Positions 26,156 through 39,245 of a stretch of DNA of 64,000 bases are shown here, piece after piece; within the stretch, counting starts at the first letter, position 1, and each line of letters opens with the position of its first letter. Under the pieces are notes generated by a model that saw only the letters and a list, made by a program, of their open reading frames with translations, searched no databases and was not told where the DNA came from. The translations under genes and the position numbers were made by a program. The stretch covers positions 14,012,001 through 14,076,000 of the forward strand of contig OZ038526.1 in assembly GCA_964036665.1 (NCBI GenBank). The letters run 5' to 3'. This DNA is from Gordius sp. MW1. Lineage: Eukaryota; Nematomorpha; Gordioida; Gordea; Gordiidae.

Positions 26156-28268
26156 ATGAAAAATAATATTTTTTTCGACCTCAAAATTTTTTCAATTTAT
26201 TCGTTCAACCATATCGCCCCCATGAAAGATTTCGATATAAGAGGTGAATTTTGTAAAAAAAAAAATTTGATCAGTCATCAAAAATTATTAACTTTAAATT
26301 ACGATCGCATAGAGCTTGTTTCACAAAAATTAGAGACACGCTTAGAAAGCGATATTGAAACAATCTAAACGCAACTCGAAAATCGTAATTTCCCTCAATC
26401 TAAAACTTCCCCTCGTGCAAAAATTCTTATCGAGATTCTAACAAGGACATAATGCTAAGAATATTTACTGACTTTTAAAGATTTTTTCAGATTCCTTTCG
26501 AAAGAATATGAAAAATAATATTTTTTTCGACCTCAAATTTTTTTCAATTTATTCGTTCAACCATATCGCCCCCATGAAAGGTTTCGATATAAGAGGTGAA
26601 TTTTGTAAAAAAAAAAAATTTTGATCAGTCATCAAAAATTATTAACTTTAAATCACGATCGCATAGAGCTTGTTTCACAAAAACTAGAGACACGCTTAGA
26701 AAGCGATATTGAAACAATCTAAACGCAACTCTAAAATTTTATCTCTCAATCTAAAACTTCCCCTTGTGTAAAAATTCTTATCGAGATTCTAACAAGGACA
26801 TAATGCTAAGAATATTTATTGACTTTTAAAGATTTTTTCAAATTCCTTTCGAAAGAATATGAAAAATAATATTTTTTTCGACCTAAAAGTTTTTTCAATT
26901 TATTCGTTCAACCATATCGCCCCCATGAAAGTTTTCGATATCAGAGGTGAATTCCGTAAAAAAAATTTTTTTGATCAGTCATCAAAAATTATTAACTTTA
27001 AATCACGATCGCATAGAGCTTGTTTCACAAAAATTAGAGACACGCTTAGAAAGCGATATTGAAACAATCTAAACGCAACTCTAAAATTTTAATTTCTCTC
27101 AATCTAAAACTTCCCCTCGTGCAAAAATTCTTATCGAGATTCTAACAAGGACATAATGCTAAGAATATTTACTAACTTTTAAAGATTTTTTCAGATTCCT
27201 TTCGAAAGAATATGAAAAATAATATTTTTTTCGACCTCAAAATTTTTTCAATTTATTCGTTCAACCATATCGCCCCCATGAAAGTTTTCGATATCAGAGG
27301 TGAATTCCGTAAAAAAATTTTTTTTGATCAGTCATCATAAATTATTAACTTTTAAATCACGATAGCATAGAGCTTGTTTCACAAAAATTAGAGACACGCT
27401 TAGAAAGCGATATTGAAACAATCTAAACGCAACTCTAAAATTTTAATTTCTCTCAATCTAAAACTTCCCCTCGTGCAAAAATTCTTATCGAGATTCTAAC
27501 AAGGACATAATGCTAAGAATATTTACTGACTTTTAAATATTTTTTCAGATTCCTTTCGAAAGAATATGAAAAATAATATTTTTTTCGACCTCAAAATTTT
27601 TCCATTTATTCGTTCAACCATATCGCCCCCATGAAAGGTTTCGATATAAGAGGTGAATTTTGTAAAAAAAAAATTTTGATCAGTCATCAAAAATTATTAA
27701 CTTTAAATCACGATCGCATAGAGCTTGTTTCACAAAAATTAGAGACACGCTTAGAAAGCGATATTGAAACAATCTAAACGCAACTCGAAAATCGTAATTT
27801 CCCTCAATCTAAAACTTCCCCTCGTGCAAAAATTCTTATCGAGATTCTAACAAGGACATAATGCTAAGAATATTTACTGACTTTTAAAGATTTTTTCAGA
27901 TTCCTTTCGAAAGAATATGAAAAATAATATTTTTTTCGACCTCAAAATTTTTTCAATTTATTCGTTCAACCATATCGCCCCCGTGAAAATTTTTGATATC
28001 AGAGGCTAATTCCGTAAAAAAAATTTTTTGATCAGTCATCAAAAATTATTAACTTTAAATCACGATCGCATAGAGCTTGTTTCAAAAAAACTAGAGACAC
28101 GCTTAGAAAGCGATATTGAAACAATCTAAACGCAAGACGAAAATCTTAATTTCTCTCAATCTAAAACTTCGCCTCGTGCAAAAATTCTTATCGAGATTCT
28201 ACCAAGGACATAATGCTAAGAATATTTACTGACTTTTAAAGATTTTTTCAGATTCCTTTCGAAAGAAT
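26156..28268 (+). repeat. HOR copy 5, six-monomer derivative (2113 bp)
   Basis: A unit lacking the second monomer of the 2467-bp HOR. Its first monomer is also a variant, with gaaagatttcgatataag and aattacgatcg. The next unit begins at 28269 with the same variant first monomer, an exact 2113-bp spacing, after which the pattern changes. Confidence 0.85.
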
Positions 28269-29739
28269 ATGAAAAATAATATTTTTTTCGACCTCAAAAT
28301 TTTTTCAATTTATTCGTTCAACCATATCGCCCCCATGAAAGATTTCGATATAAGAGGTGAATTTTGTAAAAAAAAAAATTTGATCAGTCATCAAAAATTA
28401 TTAACTTTAAATTACGATCGCATAGAGCTTGTTTCACAAAAATTAGAGACACGCTTAGAAAGCGATATTGAAACAATCTAAACGCAACTCGAAAATCGTA
28501 ATTTCCCTCAATGTAAAACTTCCCCTCGTGCAAAAATTCTTATCGAGATTCTAACAAGGACATAATGCTAAGAATATTTACTGACTTTTAAAGATTTTTT
28601 CAGATTTCTTTCGAAAGAATATGAAAAATAATATTTTTTTCGACCTAAAAATTTTTTCAATTCATTCGTTCAACCATATCGCCCCCATGAAAGTTTTCGA
28701 TATCAGAGGTGAATTCCGTAAAAAAAAAATTTTTGATCAGTCATCAAAAATTATTAACTTTAAATCACGATCGCATAGAGCTTGTTTCACAAAAACTAGA
28801 GACACGCTTAGAAAGCGATATTGAAACAATCTAAACGCAACACGAAAATCTTAATTTCTCTCAATCTAAAACTTCGCCTCGTGCAAAAATTCTTATCGAG
28901 ATTCTAACAAGGACATAATGCTAAGAATATTTATTGACTTTTAAAGATTTTTTTAGATTCCTTTCGAAAGAATTTGAAAAATAATATTTTTTTCGACCTC
29001 AAAATTTTTTCAATTTATTCGTTCAACCATATCGCCCCCATGAAAGGTTTCGATATAAGAGGTGAATTTTGTAAAAAAAAAAAATTTTGATCAGTCATCA
29101 AAAATTATTAACTTTAAATCACGATCGCATAAAGCTTGTTTCACAAAAACTAGAGACACGCTTAGAAAGCGATATTGAAACAATCTAAACGCAACTCGAA
29201 AATCTTACTTTCCCTCAATCTAAAACTTCCCCTCGTGCAAAAATTCTTATCGAGATTCTAACAAGGACATAATGCTAAGAATATTTACTGACTTTTAAAG
29301 ATTTTTTCAGATTCCTTCCGAAAGAATATGAAAAATAATATTTTTTTTGACCTCAAAATTTTTTCAATTTATTCGTTCAACCATATCGCCCTCATGAAAG
29401 GTTTCGATATTAGAGGTGAATTCCGTAAAAAAAATTTTTTTGATCAGTCATCAAAAATTATTAACTTTAAATCACGATAGCATAGAGCTTGTTTCACAAA
29501 AATTAGAGACACGCTTAGAAAGCGATATTGAAACAATCTAAACGCAACTCTAAAATTTTAATTTCTCTCAATCTAAAACTTCCCCTCGTGCAAAAATTCT
29601 TATCGAGATTCTAACAAGGACTTAATGCTAAGAATATTTACTGACTTTTAAAGATTGTTTCAGATTCCTTTCGAAAGAATATGAAAAATAATATTTTTTT
29701 CGACCTCAAAATTTTTTCAATTTATTCGTTCAACCATAT

Positions 29740-29861
29740 CGCCCCCATGAAAGTTTTCGATATCAGAGGTGAATTCCGTAAAAAAAAATTTTGATCAGTC
29801 ATCAAAAATTATTAACTTTAAATCACGATCGCATAGAGCTTGTTTCACAAAAACAATAGAT
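29740..29861 (+). repeat. Truncated satellite monomer (about 122 bp), first occurrence
   Basis: The spacing between successive cgcccccatgaaag landmarks falls to 122 bp here, instead of about 352, because cacaaaaac is joined directly to aatagatcgccccc. About 230 bp of monomer is lost. The same fusion (caatag followed by atcgcc) recurs at 32445, 34802, 35601, 35726, 36557, 38426, 41646, 43167, 43984, 44445, 45966, 46783, 47244, 48423, 50383, 51210, 51685, 52500, 53681, 54499, 56033, 57909, 61549 and 62730. Variants lie near 33276 and 49216. I saw none before 29.8 kb or in the inverted arm. Confidence 0.92.
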
Positions 29862-32800
29862 CGCCCCCATGAAAGGTTTCGATATAAGAGGTGAATTTTG
29901 TAAAAAAAAAAAAAATTTGATCAGACATCAAAAATTATTAACTTAAAATCACGATCGCATAGAGCTTGTTTCACAAAAATTAGAGACACGCTTAGAAAGC
30001 GATATTGAAACAATCTAAACGCAACTCGAAAATCGTAATTTCCCTCAATCTAAAACTTCCCCTCGTGCAAAAATTCTTATCGAGATTCTAACAAGGACAT
30101 AATGCTAAGAATATTTACTTACTTTTAAAGATTTTTTCAGATTCCTTTCGAAAGAATATGAAAAATAATATTTTTTTCGACCTCAAAATTTTTTCAATTT
30201 ATTCGTTCAACCATATCGCCCCCGTGAAAGTTTTTGATATCAGAGGTGAATTCCGTAAAAAAAATTTTTTGATCAGTCATCAAAAATTATTAACTTTAAA
30301 TCACGATCGCATAGAGCTTGTTTCAAAAAAACTAGAGACACGCTTAGAAAGCGATATTGAAACAATCTAAACGCAACACGAAAATCTTAATTTCTCTCAA
30401 TCTAAAACTTCGCCTCGTGCAAAAATTCTTTTCGAGATTCTAACAAGGACATAATGCTAAGAATATTTACTGACTTTTAAAGATTTTTTCAAATTCCTTT
30501 CGAAAGAATATGAAAAATAATATTTTTTTCGACCTCAAAATTTTTTCAATTTATTCGTTCAACCATATCGCCCCCATGAAAGATTTCGATATAAGAGGTG
30601 AATTTTGTAAAAAAAAAAATTTGATCAGTCATCAAAAATTATTAACTTTAAATCACGATCGCATAGAGCTTGTTTCACAAAAATTAGAGACACGCTTAGA
30701 AAGCGATATTGAAACAATCTAAACGCAACTCGAAAATCGTAATTTCCCTCAATGTAAAACTTCCCCTCGTGCAAAAATTCTTATCGAGATTCTAACAAGG
30801 ACATAATGCTAAGAATATTTACTGACTTTTAAAGATTTTTTCAGATTTCTTTCGAAAGAATATGAAAAATAATATTTTTTTCGACCTAAAAATTTTTTCA
30901 ATTCATTCGTTCAACCATATCGCCCCCATGAAAGTTTTCGATATCAGAGGTGAATTCCGTAAAAAAAAAATTTTTGATCAGTCATCAAAAATTATTAACT
31001 TTAAATCACGATCGCATAGAGCTTGTTTCACAAAAACTAGAGACACGCTTAGAAAGCGATATTGAAACAATCTAAACGCAACACGAAAATCTTAATTTCT
31101 CTCAATCTAAAACTTCGCCTCGTGCAAAAATTCTTATCGAGATTCTAACAAGGACATAATGCTAAGAATATTTATTGACTTTTAAAGATTTTTTTAGATT
31201 CCTTTCGAAAGAATTTGAAAAATAATATTTTTTTCGACCTCAAAATATTTTCAATTTATTCGTTCAACCATATCGCCCCTATGAAAGGTTTCGATATAAG
31301 AGGTGAATTTTGTAAAAAAAAAAAATTTTGATCAGTCATCAAAAATTATTAACTTTAAATCACGATCGCATAGAGCTTGTTTCACAAAAACTAGAGACAC
31401 GCTTAGAAAGCGATATTGAAACAATCTAAACGCAACTCTAAAATTTTATCTCTCAATCTAAAACTTCCCCTTGTGTAAAAATTCTTATCGAGATTCTAAC
31501 AAGGACATAATGCTAAGAATATTTATTGACTTTTAAAGATTTTTTCAGATTCCTTTCGAAAGAATATGAAAAATAATATTTTTTTCCACCTAAAAGTTTT
31601 TTCAATTTATTCGTTCAACCATATCGCCCCCATGAAAGGTTTCGATATAAGAGGTGAATTTTGTAAAAAAAAAAAATTTTATCAGTCATCAAAAATTATT
31701 AACTTTAAATCACGATCGCATAAAGCATGTTTCACAAAAACTAGAGACACGCTTAGAAAGCGATATTGAAACAATCTAAACGCAACTCGAAAATCTTAAT
31801 TTCCCTCAATCTAAAACTTCCCCTCGTGCAAAAATTCTTATCGAGATTCTAACAAGGACATAATGCTAAGAATATTTACTGACTTTTAAAGATTTTTTCA
31901 GATTCCTTTCGAAAGAATATGAAAAATAATATTTTTTTTGACCTCAAAATTTTTTCAAATTATTCGTTCAACCATATCGCCCCCATGAAAGGTTTCGATA
32001 TTAGAGGTGAATTCCGTAAAAAAAAATTTTTTGATCAGTCATCAAAAATTATTAACTTTAAATCACGATAGCATAGAGCTTGTTTCACAAAAATAAGAGA
32101 CACGCTTAGAAAGCGATATTGAAACAATCTAAACGCAACTCTAAAATTTTAATTTCTCTCAATCTAAAACTTCCCCTCGTGCAATAATTCTTATCGAGAT
32201 TCTAACAAGGACTTAATGCTAAGAATATTTACTGACTTTTAAAGATTGTTTTAGATTCCTTTCGAAAGAATATGAAAAATAATATTTTTTTCGACCTCAA
32301 CATTTTTTCAATTTATTCGTTCAACCATATCGCCCCCATGAAAGTTTTCGATATCAGAGGTGAATTCCGTAAAAAAAAATTTTGATCAGTCATCAAAAAT
32401 TATTAACTTTAAATCACGATCGCATAGAGCTTGTTTCACAAAAACAATAGATCGCCCCCATGAAAGGTTTCGATATAAGAGGTGAATTTTGTAAAAAAAA
32501 AAAAAATTTGATCAGTCATCAAAAATTATTAACTTAAAATCACGATCGCATAGAGCTTGTTTCACAAAAATTAGAGACACGCTTAGAAAGCGATATTGAA
32601 ACAATCTAAACGCAACTCGAAAATCGTAATTTCCCTCAATCTGAAGCTTCCCCTCGTGCAAAAATTCTTATCGAGATTCTAACAAGGACATAATGCTAAG
32701 AATATTTACTGACTTTTAAATATTTTTTCAGATTCCTTTCGAAAGAATATGAAAAATAATATTTTTTTTGACCTCAAATTTTTTTCAATTTATTCGTTCA

Positions 32801-35800
32801 ACCATATCGCCCCCATGAAAGGTTTCGATATTAGAGGTAAATTCCGTAAAAAAATTTTTTTTGATCAGTCATCAAAAATTATTAACTTTAAATCACGATA
32901 GCATAGAGCTTGTTTCACAAAAATTCGAGACACGCTTAGAAAGCGATATTGAAACAATCTAAACGCAACTCTAAAATTTTAATTTCTCTCAATCTAAAAC
33001 TTCCCCTCGTGCAAAAATTCTTATCGAGATTCTAACAAGGACTTAATGCTAAGAATATTTACTGACTTTTAAAGATTGTTTCAGATTCCTTTCGAAAGAA
33101 TATGAAAAATAATATTTTTTTCGACCTCAAAATTTTTTCAATTTATTCGTTCAACCATATCGCCCCCATGAAAGTTTTCGATATCAGAGGTGAATTCCGT
33201 AAAAAAAAAATTTTGATCAGTCATCAAAAATTATTAACTTTAAATCACGATCGCATAGAGCTTGTTTCACAAAAACAAAAGATCGCCCCCATGAAAGGTT
33301 TCGATATAAGAGGTGAATTTTGTAAAAAAAAAAATTTTGATCAGTCATCAAAAATTATTAACTTTAAATCACGATCGCCTAAAGCTTGTTTCACAAAAAC
33401 TAGAGACACGCTTAGAAAGCGATATTGAAACAATCTAAACGCAACTCTAAAATTTTATCTCTCAATCTAAAACCTCCCCTCGTGCAAAAATTCTTATCGA
33501 GATTCTAACAAGGACATAATGCTAAGAATATTTACTGACTTTTAAATATTTTTTCAGATTCCTTTCGAAAGAATATGAAAAATAATATTTTTTTCGACCT
33601 CAAAATTTTTTCAATTTATTCGTTTAACCATATCGCCCCCATGAAAGGTTTCGATATAAGAGGTGAATTTTGTAAAAAAAAAATTTTTGATCAGTCATCA
33701 AAAATTATTAACTTTAAATCACGATCGCATAAAGCTTGTTTCACAAAAACTAGAGACACGCTTAGAAAGCGATATTGAAACAATCTAAACGCAACTCGAA
33801 AATCGTAATTTCCCCCAATGTAAAACTTCCCCTCGTGCAAAAATTCTTATCGAGATTCTAACAAGGACATAATGCTAAGAATATTTATTGACTTTTAAAG
33901 ATTTTTTTAGATTCCTTTCGAAAGAATTTGAAAAATAATATTTTTTTCGACCTCAAAGTTTTTTCAATTTATTCGTTCAACCATATCGCCCATGAAAGGT
34001 TTCGATATAAGAGGTGAATTTTGTAAAAAAAAAAATTTTGATCAGTCATCAAAAATTATTAACTTTAAATCACGATCGCATAAAGCTTGTTTCACAAAAA
34101 CTAGAGACACGCTTAGAAAGCGATATTGAAACAATCTAAACGCAACTCGAAAATTTTAATTTCTCTCAATCTAAAATTTCCCCTCGTGCAAAAATTCTTA
34201 TCGAGATTCTAACAAGGACATAATGCTAAGAATATTTATTGACTTTTAAAGATTTTTTTAGATTCCTTTCGAAAGAATTTGAAAAATAATATTTTTTTCG
34301 ACCTCAAAATTTTTTCAATTTATTCGTTCCACCATATCGCCCCCATGAAAGGTTTCGATATAAGAGGTGAATTTTGTAAAAAAAAAAATTTGATCAGTCA
34401 TCAAAAATTATTAACTTTAAATCACGATCGCATAGAGCTTGTTTCACAAAAATTAGAGACACGCTTAGAAAGCGATATTGAAACAATCTAAACGCAACTC
34501 TAAAATTTTATCTCTCAATCTAAAACTTCCCCTTGTGTAAAAATTCTTATCGAGATTCTAACAAGGACATAATGCTAAGAATATTTACTGACTTTTAAAG
34601 ATTTTTTCAGATTCCTTTCGAAAGAATATGAAAAATAATATTTTTTTCGACCTCAAAATTTTTTCAATTTATTCGTTCAACCATATCGCCCCCATGAAAG
34701 TTTTCGATATCAGAGGTGAATTCCGTAAAAAAAAAATTTTGATCAGTCATCAAAAATTATTAACTTTAAATCACGATCGCATAGAGCTTGTTTCACAAAA
34801 ACAATAGATCGCCCCCATGAAAGGTTTCGATATAAGAGATGAATTTTGTAAAAAAAAAAATTTGATCAGTTATCAAAAATTATTAACTTAAAATCACGAT
34901 CGCATAGAGCTTGTTTCACAAAAATTAGAGACACGCTTAGAAAGCGATATTGAAACAATCTAAACGCAACTCTAAAATTTTATCTCTCAATCTAAAACTT
35001 CCCCTTGTGTAAAAATTCTTATCGAGATTCTAACAAGGACATAATGCTAAGAATATTTACTAACTTTTAAAGATTTTTTCAGATTCCTTTCGAAAGAATA
35101 TGAAAAATAATATTTTTTTCGACCTCAAAATTTTTTCAATTTATTCGTTCAACCATATCGCCCCCATGAAAGTTTTCGATATTAGAGGTGAATTCCGTAA
35201 AAAAAATTTTTTTGATCAGTCATCAAAAATTATTAACTTTAAATCACGATAGCATAGAGCGTGTTTCACAAAAATTAGAGACACGCTTAGAAAGCGATAT
35301 TGAAACAATCTAAATGCAACTCTAAAATTTTAATTTCTCTCAATCTAAAACTTCCCCTCGTGCAAAAATTCTTATCGAGATTCTAACAAGGAGTTAATGC
35401 TAAGAATATTTACTGACTTTTAAAGATTTTTTCAGATTCCTTTGGAAAGAATATGAAAAATAATATTTTTTTCGACCTCAAAATTTTTTCAATTTATTCG
35501 TTCAACCATATCGCCCCCATGAAAGTTTTCGATATCAGAGGTGAATTCCGTAAAAAAAAAAATTTTGATCAGTCATCAAAAATTACTTGTTTCACAAAAA
35601 CAATAGATCGCCCCCATGAAAGATTTCGATATAAGAGGTGAATTTTGTAAAAAAGTAAAAATTTGATCAGTCATCAAAAATTATTAACTTTAAATCACGA
35701 TCGCATAGAGCTTGTTTCACAAAAACAATAGATCGCCCCCATGAAAGGTTTCGATATAAGAGGTGAATTTTGTAAAAAAAAAAAAAATTTGATCAGTCAT

Positions 35801-36299
35801 CAAAAATTATTAACTTAAAATCACGATCGCATAGAGCTTGTTTCACAAAAATTAGAGACACGCTTAGAAAGCGATATTGAAACAATCTAAACGCAACTCG
35901 AAAATCGTAATTTCCCTCAATCTAAAACTTCCCCTCGTGCAAAAATTCTTATCGAGATTCTAACAAGGACATAATGCTAAGAATATTTACTGACTTTTAA
36001 AGATTTTTTCAGATTCCTTTCGAAAGAATATGAAAAATAATATTTTTTTTGACCTCAAATTTTTTTCAATTTATTCGTTCAACCATATCGCCCTCATGAA
36101 AGGTTTCGATATTAGAGGTAAATTCCGTAAAAAAATTTTTTTTGATCAGTCATCAAAAATTATTAACTTTAAATCACGATAGCATAGAGCTTGTTTCACA
36201 AAAATTAGAGACACGCTTAGAAAGCGATATTGAAACAATCTAAACGCAACTCTAAAATTTTAATTTCTCTCAATCTAAAACTTCCCCTCGTGCAAAAAT

Positions 36300-38000
36300 T
36301 CTTATCGAGATTCTAACAAGGACTTAATGCTAAGAATATTTACTGACTTTTAAAGATTGTTTCAGATTCCTTTCGAAAGAATATGAAAAATAATATTTTT
36401 TTCGACGTCAAAATTTTTTCAATTTATTCGTTCAACCATATCGCCCCCATGAAAGTTTTCGATATCAGAGGTGAATTCCGTAAAAAAAAAATTTTGATCA
36501 GTCATCAAAAATTATTAACTTTAAATCACGATCGCATAGAGCTTGTTTCACAAAAACAATAGATCGCCCCCATGAAAGGTTTCGATATAAGAGGTGAATT
36601 TTGTAAAAAAAAAAATTTGATCAGTCATCAAAAATTATTAACTTAAAATCACGATCGCATAGAGCTTGTTTCACAAAAATTAGAGACACGCTTAGAAAGC
36701 GATATTGAAACAATCTAAACGCAACTCTAAAATTTTAATTTCTCTCAATCTAAAACTTCCCCTCGTGCAAAAATTGTTATCGAGATTCTAACAAGGACAT
36801 AATGCTAAGAATATTTACTGACTTTTAAATATTTTTTCAGATTCCTTTCAAAAGAATATGAAAAATAATATTTTTTTCGACCTCAAAATTTTTTCAATTT
36901 ATTCGTTCAACCATATCGCCCCCATGAAAGGTTTCGATATAAGAGGTGAATTTTGTAAAAAAAAAAATTTTGATCAGCCATCAAAAATTATTAACTTTAA
37001 ATCACGATCGCATAGAGCTTGTTTCACAAAAATTAGAGACACGCTTAGAAAGCGATATTGAAACAATCTAAACGCAACTCGAAAATCGTAATTTCCCTCA
37101 ATCTAAAACTTCCCCTCGTGCAAAAATTCTTATCGAGATTCTAACAAGGACATAATGCTAAGAATATTTACTGACTTTTAAAGATTTTTCAGATTCCTTT
37201 CGAAAGAATATGAAAAATAATATTTTTTTCGACCTCAAAATTTTTTCAATTTATTCGTTCAACCATATCGCCCCCGTGAAAGGTTTCGATATAAGAGGTG
37301 AATTTTGTAAAAAAAAAAAATTTTGATCAGTCATCAAAAATTATTAACTTTAAATCACGATCGCATAGAGCTTGTTTCACAAAAATTAGAGACACGCTTA
37401 GAAAGCGATATTGAAACAATCTAAACGCAACTCGAAAATCGTAATTTCCCTCAATGTAAAACTTCCCCTCGTGCAAAAATTCTTATCGAGATTCTAACAA
37501 GGACATAATGCTTAGAATATTTACTGACTTTTAAAGATTTTTTCAGATTCCTTTCGAAAGAATATGAAAAATAATATTTTTTTCGACCTCAAAATTTTTT
37601 CAATTCATTCCTTCAACCATATCGCCCCCATGAAAGTTTTCGATATAAGAGGTGAATTTTGTAAAAAAAAAAAAATTTGATCTGTCGTCAAAAATTATTA
37701 ACTTTAAATCACGATCGCATAGAGCTTGTTTCACAAAAACTAGAGACACGCTTATAAAGCGATATTGAAACTATCTAAACGCAACACGAAAATCGTAATT
37801 TCCCTCAATCTAAAACTTCCCCTCGTGTAAAAATTCTTATCGAGATTCTAACAAGGACATATTTACTGACTTTTAAAGATTTTTTAAGATTCCTTTCGAA
37901 AGAATATGAAAAATAATATTTTTTTCGACCTCAAAATTTTTTCAATTCATTCGTTCAACCATACGCCCCCATGAAAGTTTTCGATATCAGAGGTGAATTC
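36300..38000 (+). repeat. Segment repeated near 55.8 kb and 62.5 kb
   Basis: An ordered run of variants is shared with 55800-57450 (offset about 19478 bp) and 62500-64000. The run is: truncated junction, cctttcaaaagaatatg, gatcagccatc, aaagatttttcag (one T short), cccccgtgaaagg, tgcttag and cattccttcaacc. It indicates array-internal copying over tens of kilobases. Confidence 0.7.
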
Positions 38001-38859
38001 CGTAAAAAAAAATTTTTTGATCAGTCATCAAAAATTATTAACTTTAAATCACGATCGCATAAAGCTTGTTTCACAAAAACTAGAGACACGCTTAGAAAGC
38101 GATATTGAAACAACGCAACTCGAAAATCTTAATTTCCCTCAATCTAAAACTTCCCCTCGTGCAAAAATTCTTATCGAGATTCTAACAAGGACATAATGCT
38201 AAAAATATTTACTGACTTTTAAAGATTTTTTCAGATTCCTTTCGAAAGAATATGAAGAATAATATTTTTTTCGACCTCAAAATTTTTTCAATTTATTCGT
38301 TCAACCATATCGCCCCCATGAAAGTTTTCGATATCAGAGGTGAATTCCGTAAAAAAAAAATTTTGATCAGTCATCAAAAATTATTAACTTTAAATCACGA
38401 TCGCATAGAGCTTGTTTCACAAAAACAATAGATCGCCCCCATGAAAGGTTTCGATATAAGAGGTGAATTTTGTAAAAAAAAAAAATTTGATCAGTCATCA
38501 AAAATTATTAACTTTAAATCACGATCGCATAGAGCTTGTTTCACAAAAACTAGAGACACGCTTATAAAGCGATATTGAAACAATCTAAACGCAACTCGAA
38601 AATCGTAATTTCCCTCAATGTAAAACTTCCCCTCGTGCAAAAATTCTTATCGAGATTCTAACAAGGACATAATGCTTAGAATATTTACTGACTTTTAAAG
38701 ATTTTTTCAGATTCCTTTCGAAAGAATATGAAAAATAATTTTTTTTTCGACCTCAAAATTTTTTCAATTCATTCCTTCAACCATATCGCCCCCATGAAAG
38801 TTTTCGATATAAGAGGTGAATTTTGTAAAAAAAAAAAAATTTGATCTGTCGTCAAACTC

Positions 38860-38872
38860 GGGCCTTCGGCCC
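38860..38872. other. GC hairpin at the island's left edge
   Basis: A perfect 5-bp stem with a 3-base loop, gggcc-ttc-ggccc, begins three bases inside the island in otherwise AT-rich DNA. Helitrons carry a hairpin near one end, but the expected CTRR end and TC start are absent. Its role is unknown. Confidence 0.7.
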
Positions 38873-38876
38873 TCGT

Positions 38877-38927
38877 GGGAAGGGGGAGAAGGGAAGGGGA
38901 GTAGGGGAAGGGAAGAGGGGAAGGGGG
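38877..38927 (+). other. G-rich purine tract, G-quadruplex candidate
   Basis: Eight runs of three to five G in 51 bp, separated by one to four mostly purine bases (38877-79, 38882-86, 38891-93, 38896-99, 38904-07, 38910-12, 38917-20, 38923-27). This meets the usual G3+N1-7 quadruplex pattern with runs to spare. The reading frames of 60-65 codons overlapping it are low-complexity and not believable genes. Confidence 0.8.
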
Positions 38928-38960
38928 AACTCTTCTATACTCCGTATAAACGTAGCATAT

Positions 38961-38980
38961 TTGCTATGCAATTTATGGGC
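38961..38980 (+). repeat. 20-bp inverted repeat, left copy
   Basis: ttgctatgcaatttatgggc, a perfect reverse complement of 41235-41254. It lies about 104 bp inside the left edge of the island. A shorter 15-bp inverted match also lies at 40966-40980. Confidence 0.85.
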
Positions 38981-39127
38981 GAGAAAGGTGGGAAGGGGCG
39001 AGAATGCCTATAGGGGGTATTAGATGCAAAATAATTAGTTAATTAGTTATAGGCCCTTGTAGGGGAGGACATAGGGTAATTATCAATGTTAACCAATTCA
39101 AAAACGAAAAAAAATTTCGATTTATTT
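38981..39127. other. Unassigned island sequence
   Basis: A G-rich start (ggtgggaaggggcgag) gives way to AT-rich DNA containing attagttaattagttat. No gene, tRNA or repeat to another part of the window was recognised. Confidence 0.5.
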
Positions 39128-39240
39128 GGCCAATGGTCATTTTTTTATTGGTCAGTAGCCAGCGGACGGTCAAAAATTCATATTATCATTGGTATTAACA
39201 TGAACAAATATTAATTTAATTTAAAAAAATTTAAAAAAAA
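39128..39240 (+). repeat. Diverged copy of the island's ggccaatggtcat repeat
   Basis: It starts with ggccaatggtcat and a T-run, then ggtcagtagccagcggacgg, tcatattatca and a trailing A-rich run. The latter half recurs at 39406-39495, and the whole is related to the minisatellite at 40275-40940. The family therefore flanks the tRNA-like element on both sides. Confidence 0.75.
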
Positions 39241-39245
39241 AATTT

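Larger units (their letters stand above)
28269..38856 (+). repeat. 352-bp satellite array, plus domain upstream of the island
   Basis: Satellite continues with less regular organisation. The block 28269-29200 recurs at 30510-31440 (offset 2241 bp). The block 29380-29930 recurs at 31970-32520 (offset about 2591 bp, marked by aagattgttt and gatattagagg). From 29854 onward a truncated monomer appears repeatedly. Two occur in direct succession near 35609 and 35734. A 108-codon frame at 33102-33428 exists only because one truncated monomer joins two copies of the usual frame. No gene seen. Confidence 0.93.

Noticed and set aside
33102-33428. A 108-codon frame as a longer gene
   Set aside because: It arises because a truncated monomer joins two copies of the recurrent satellite frame.
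38816-39023. Two overlapping frames rich in G, E, K and R at the island's left edge
   Set aside because: They read through the low-complexity G-rich purine tract and begin in satellite DNA; no family is recognisable.
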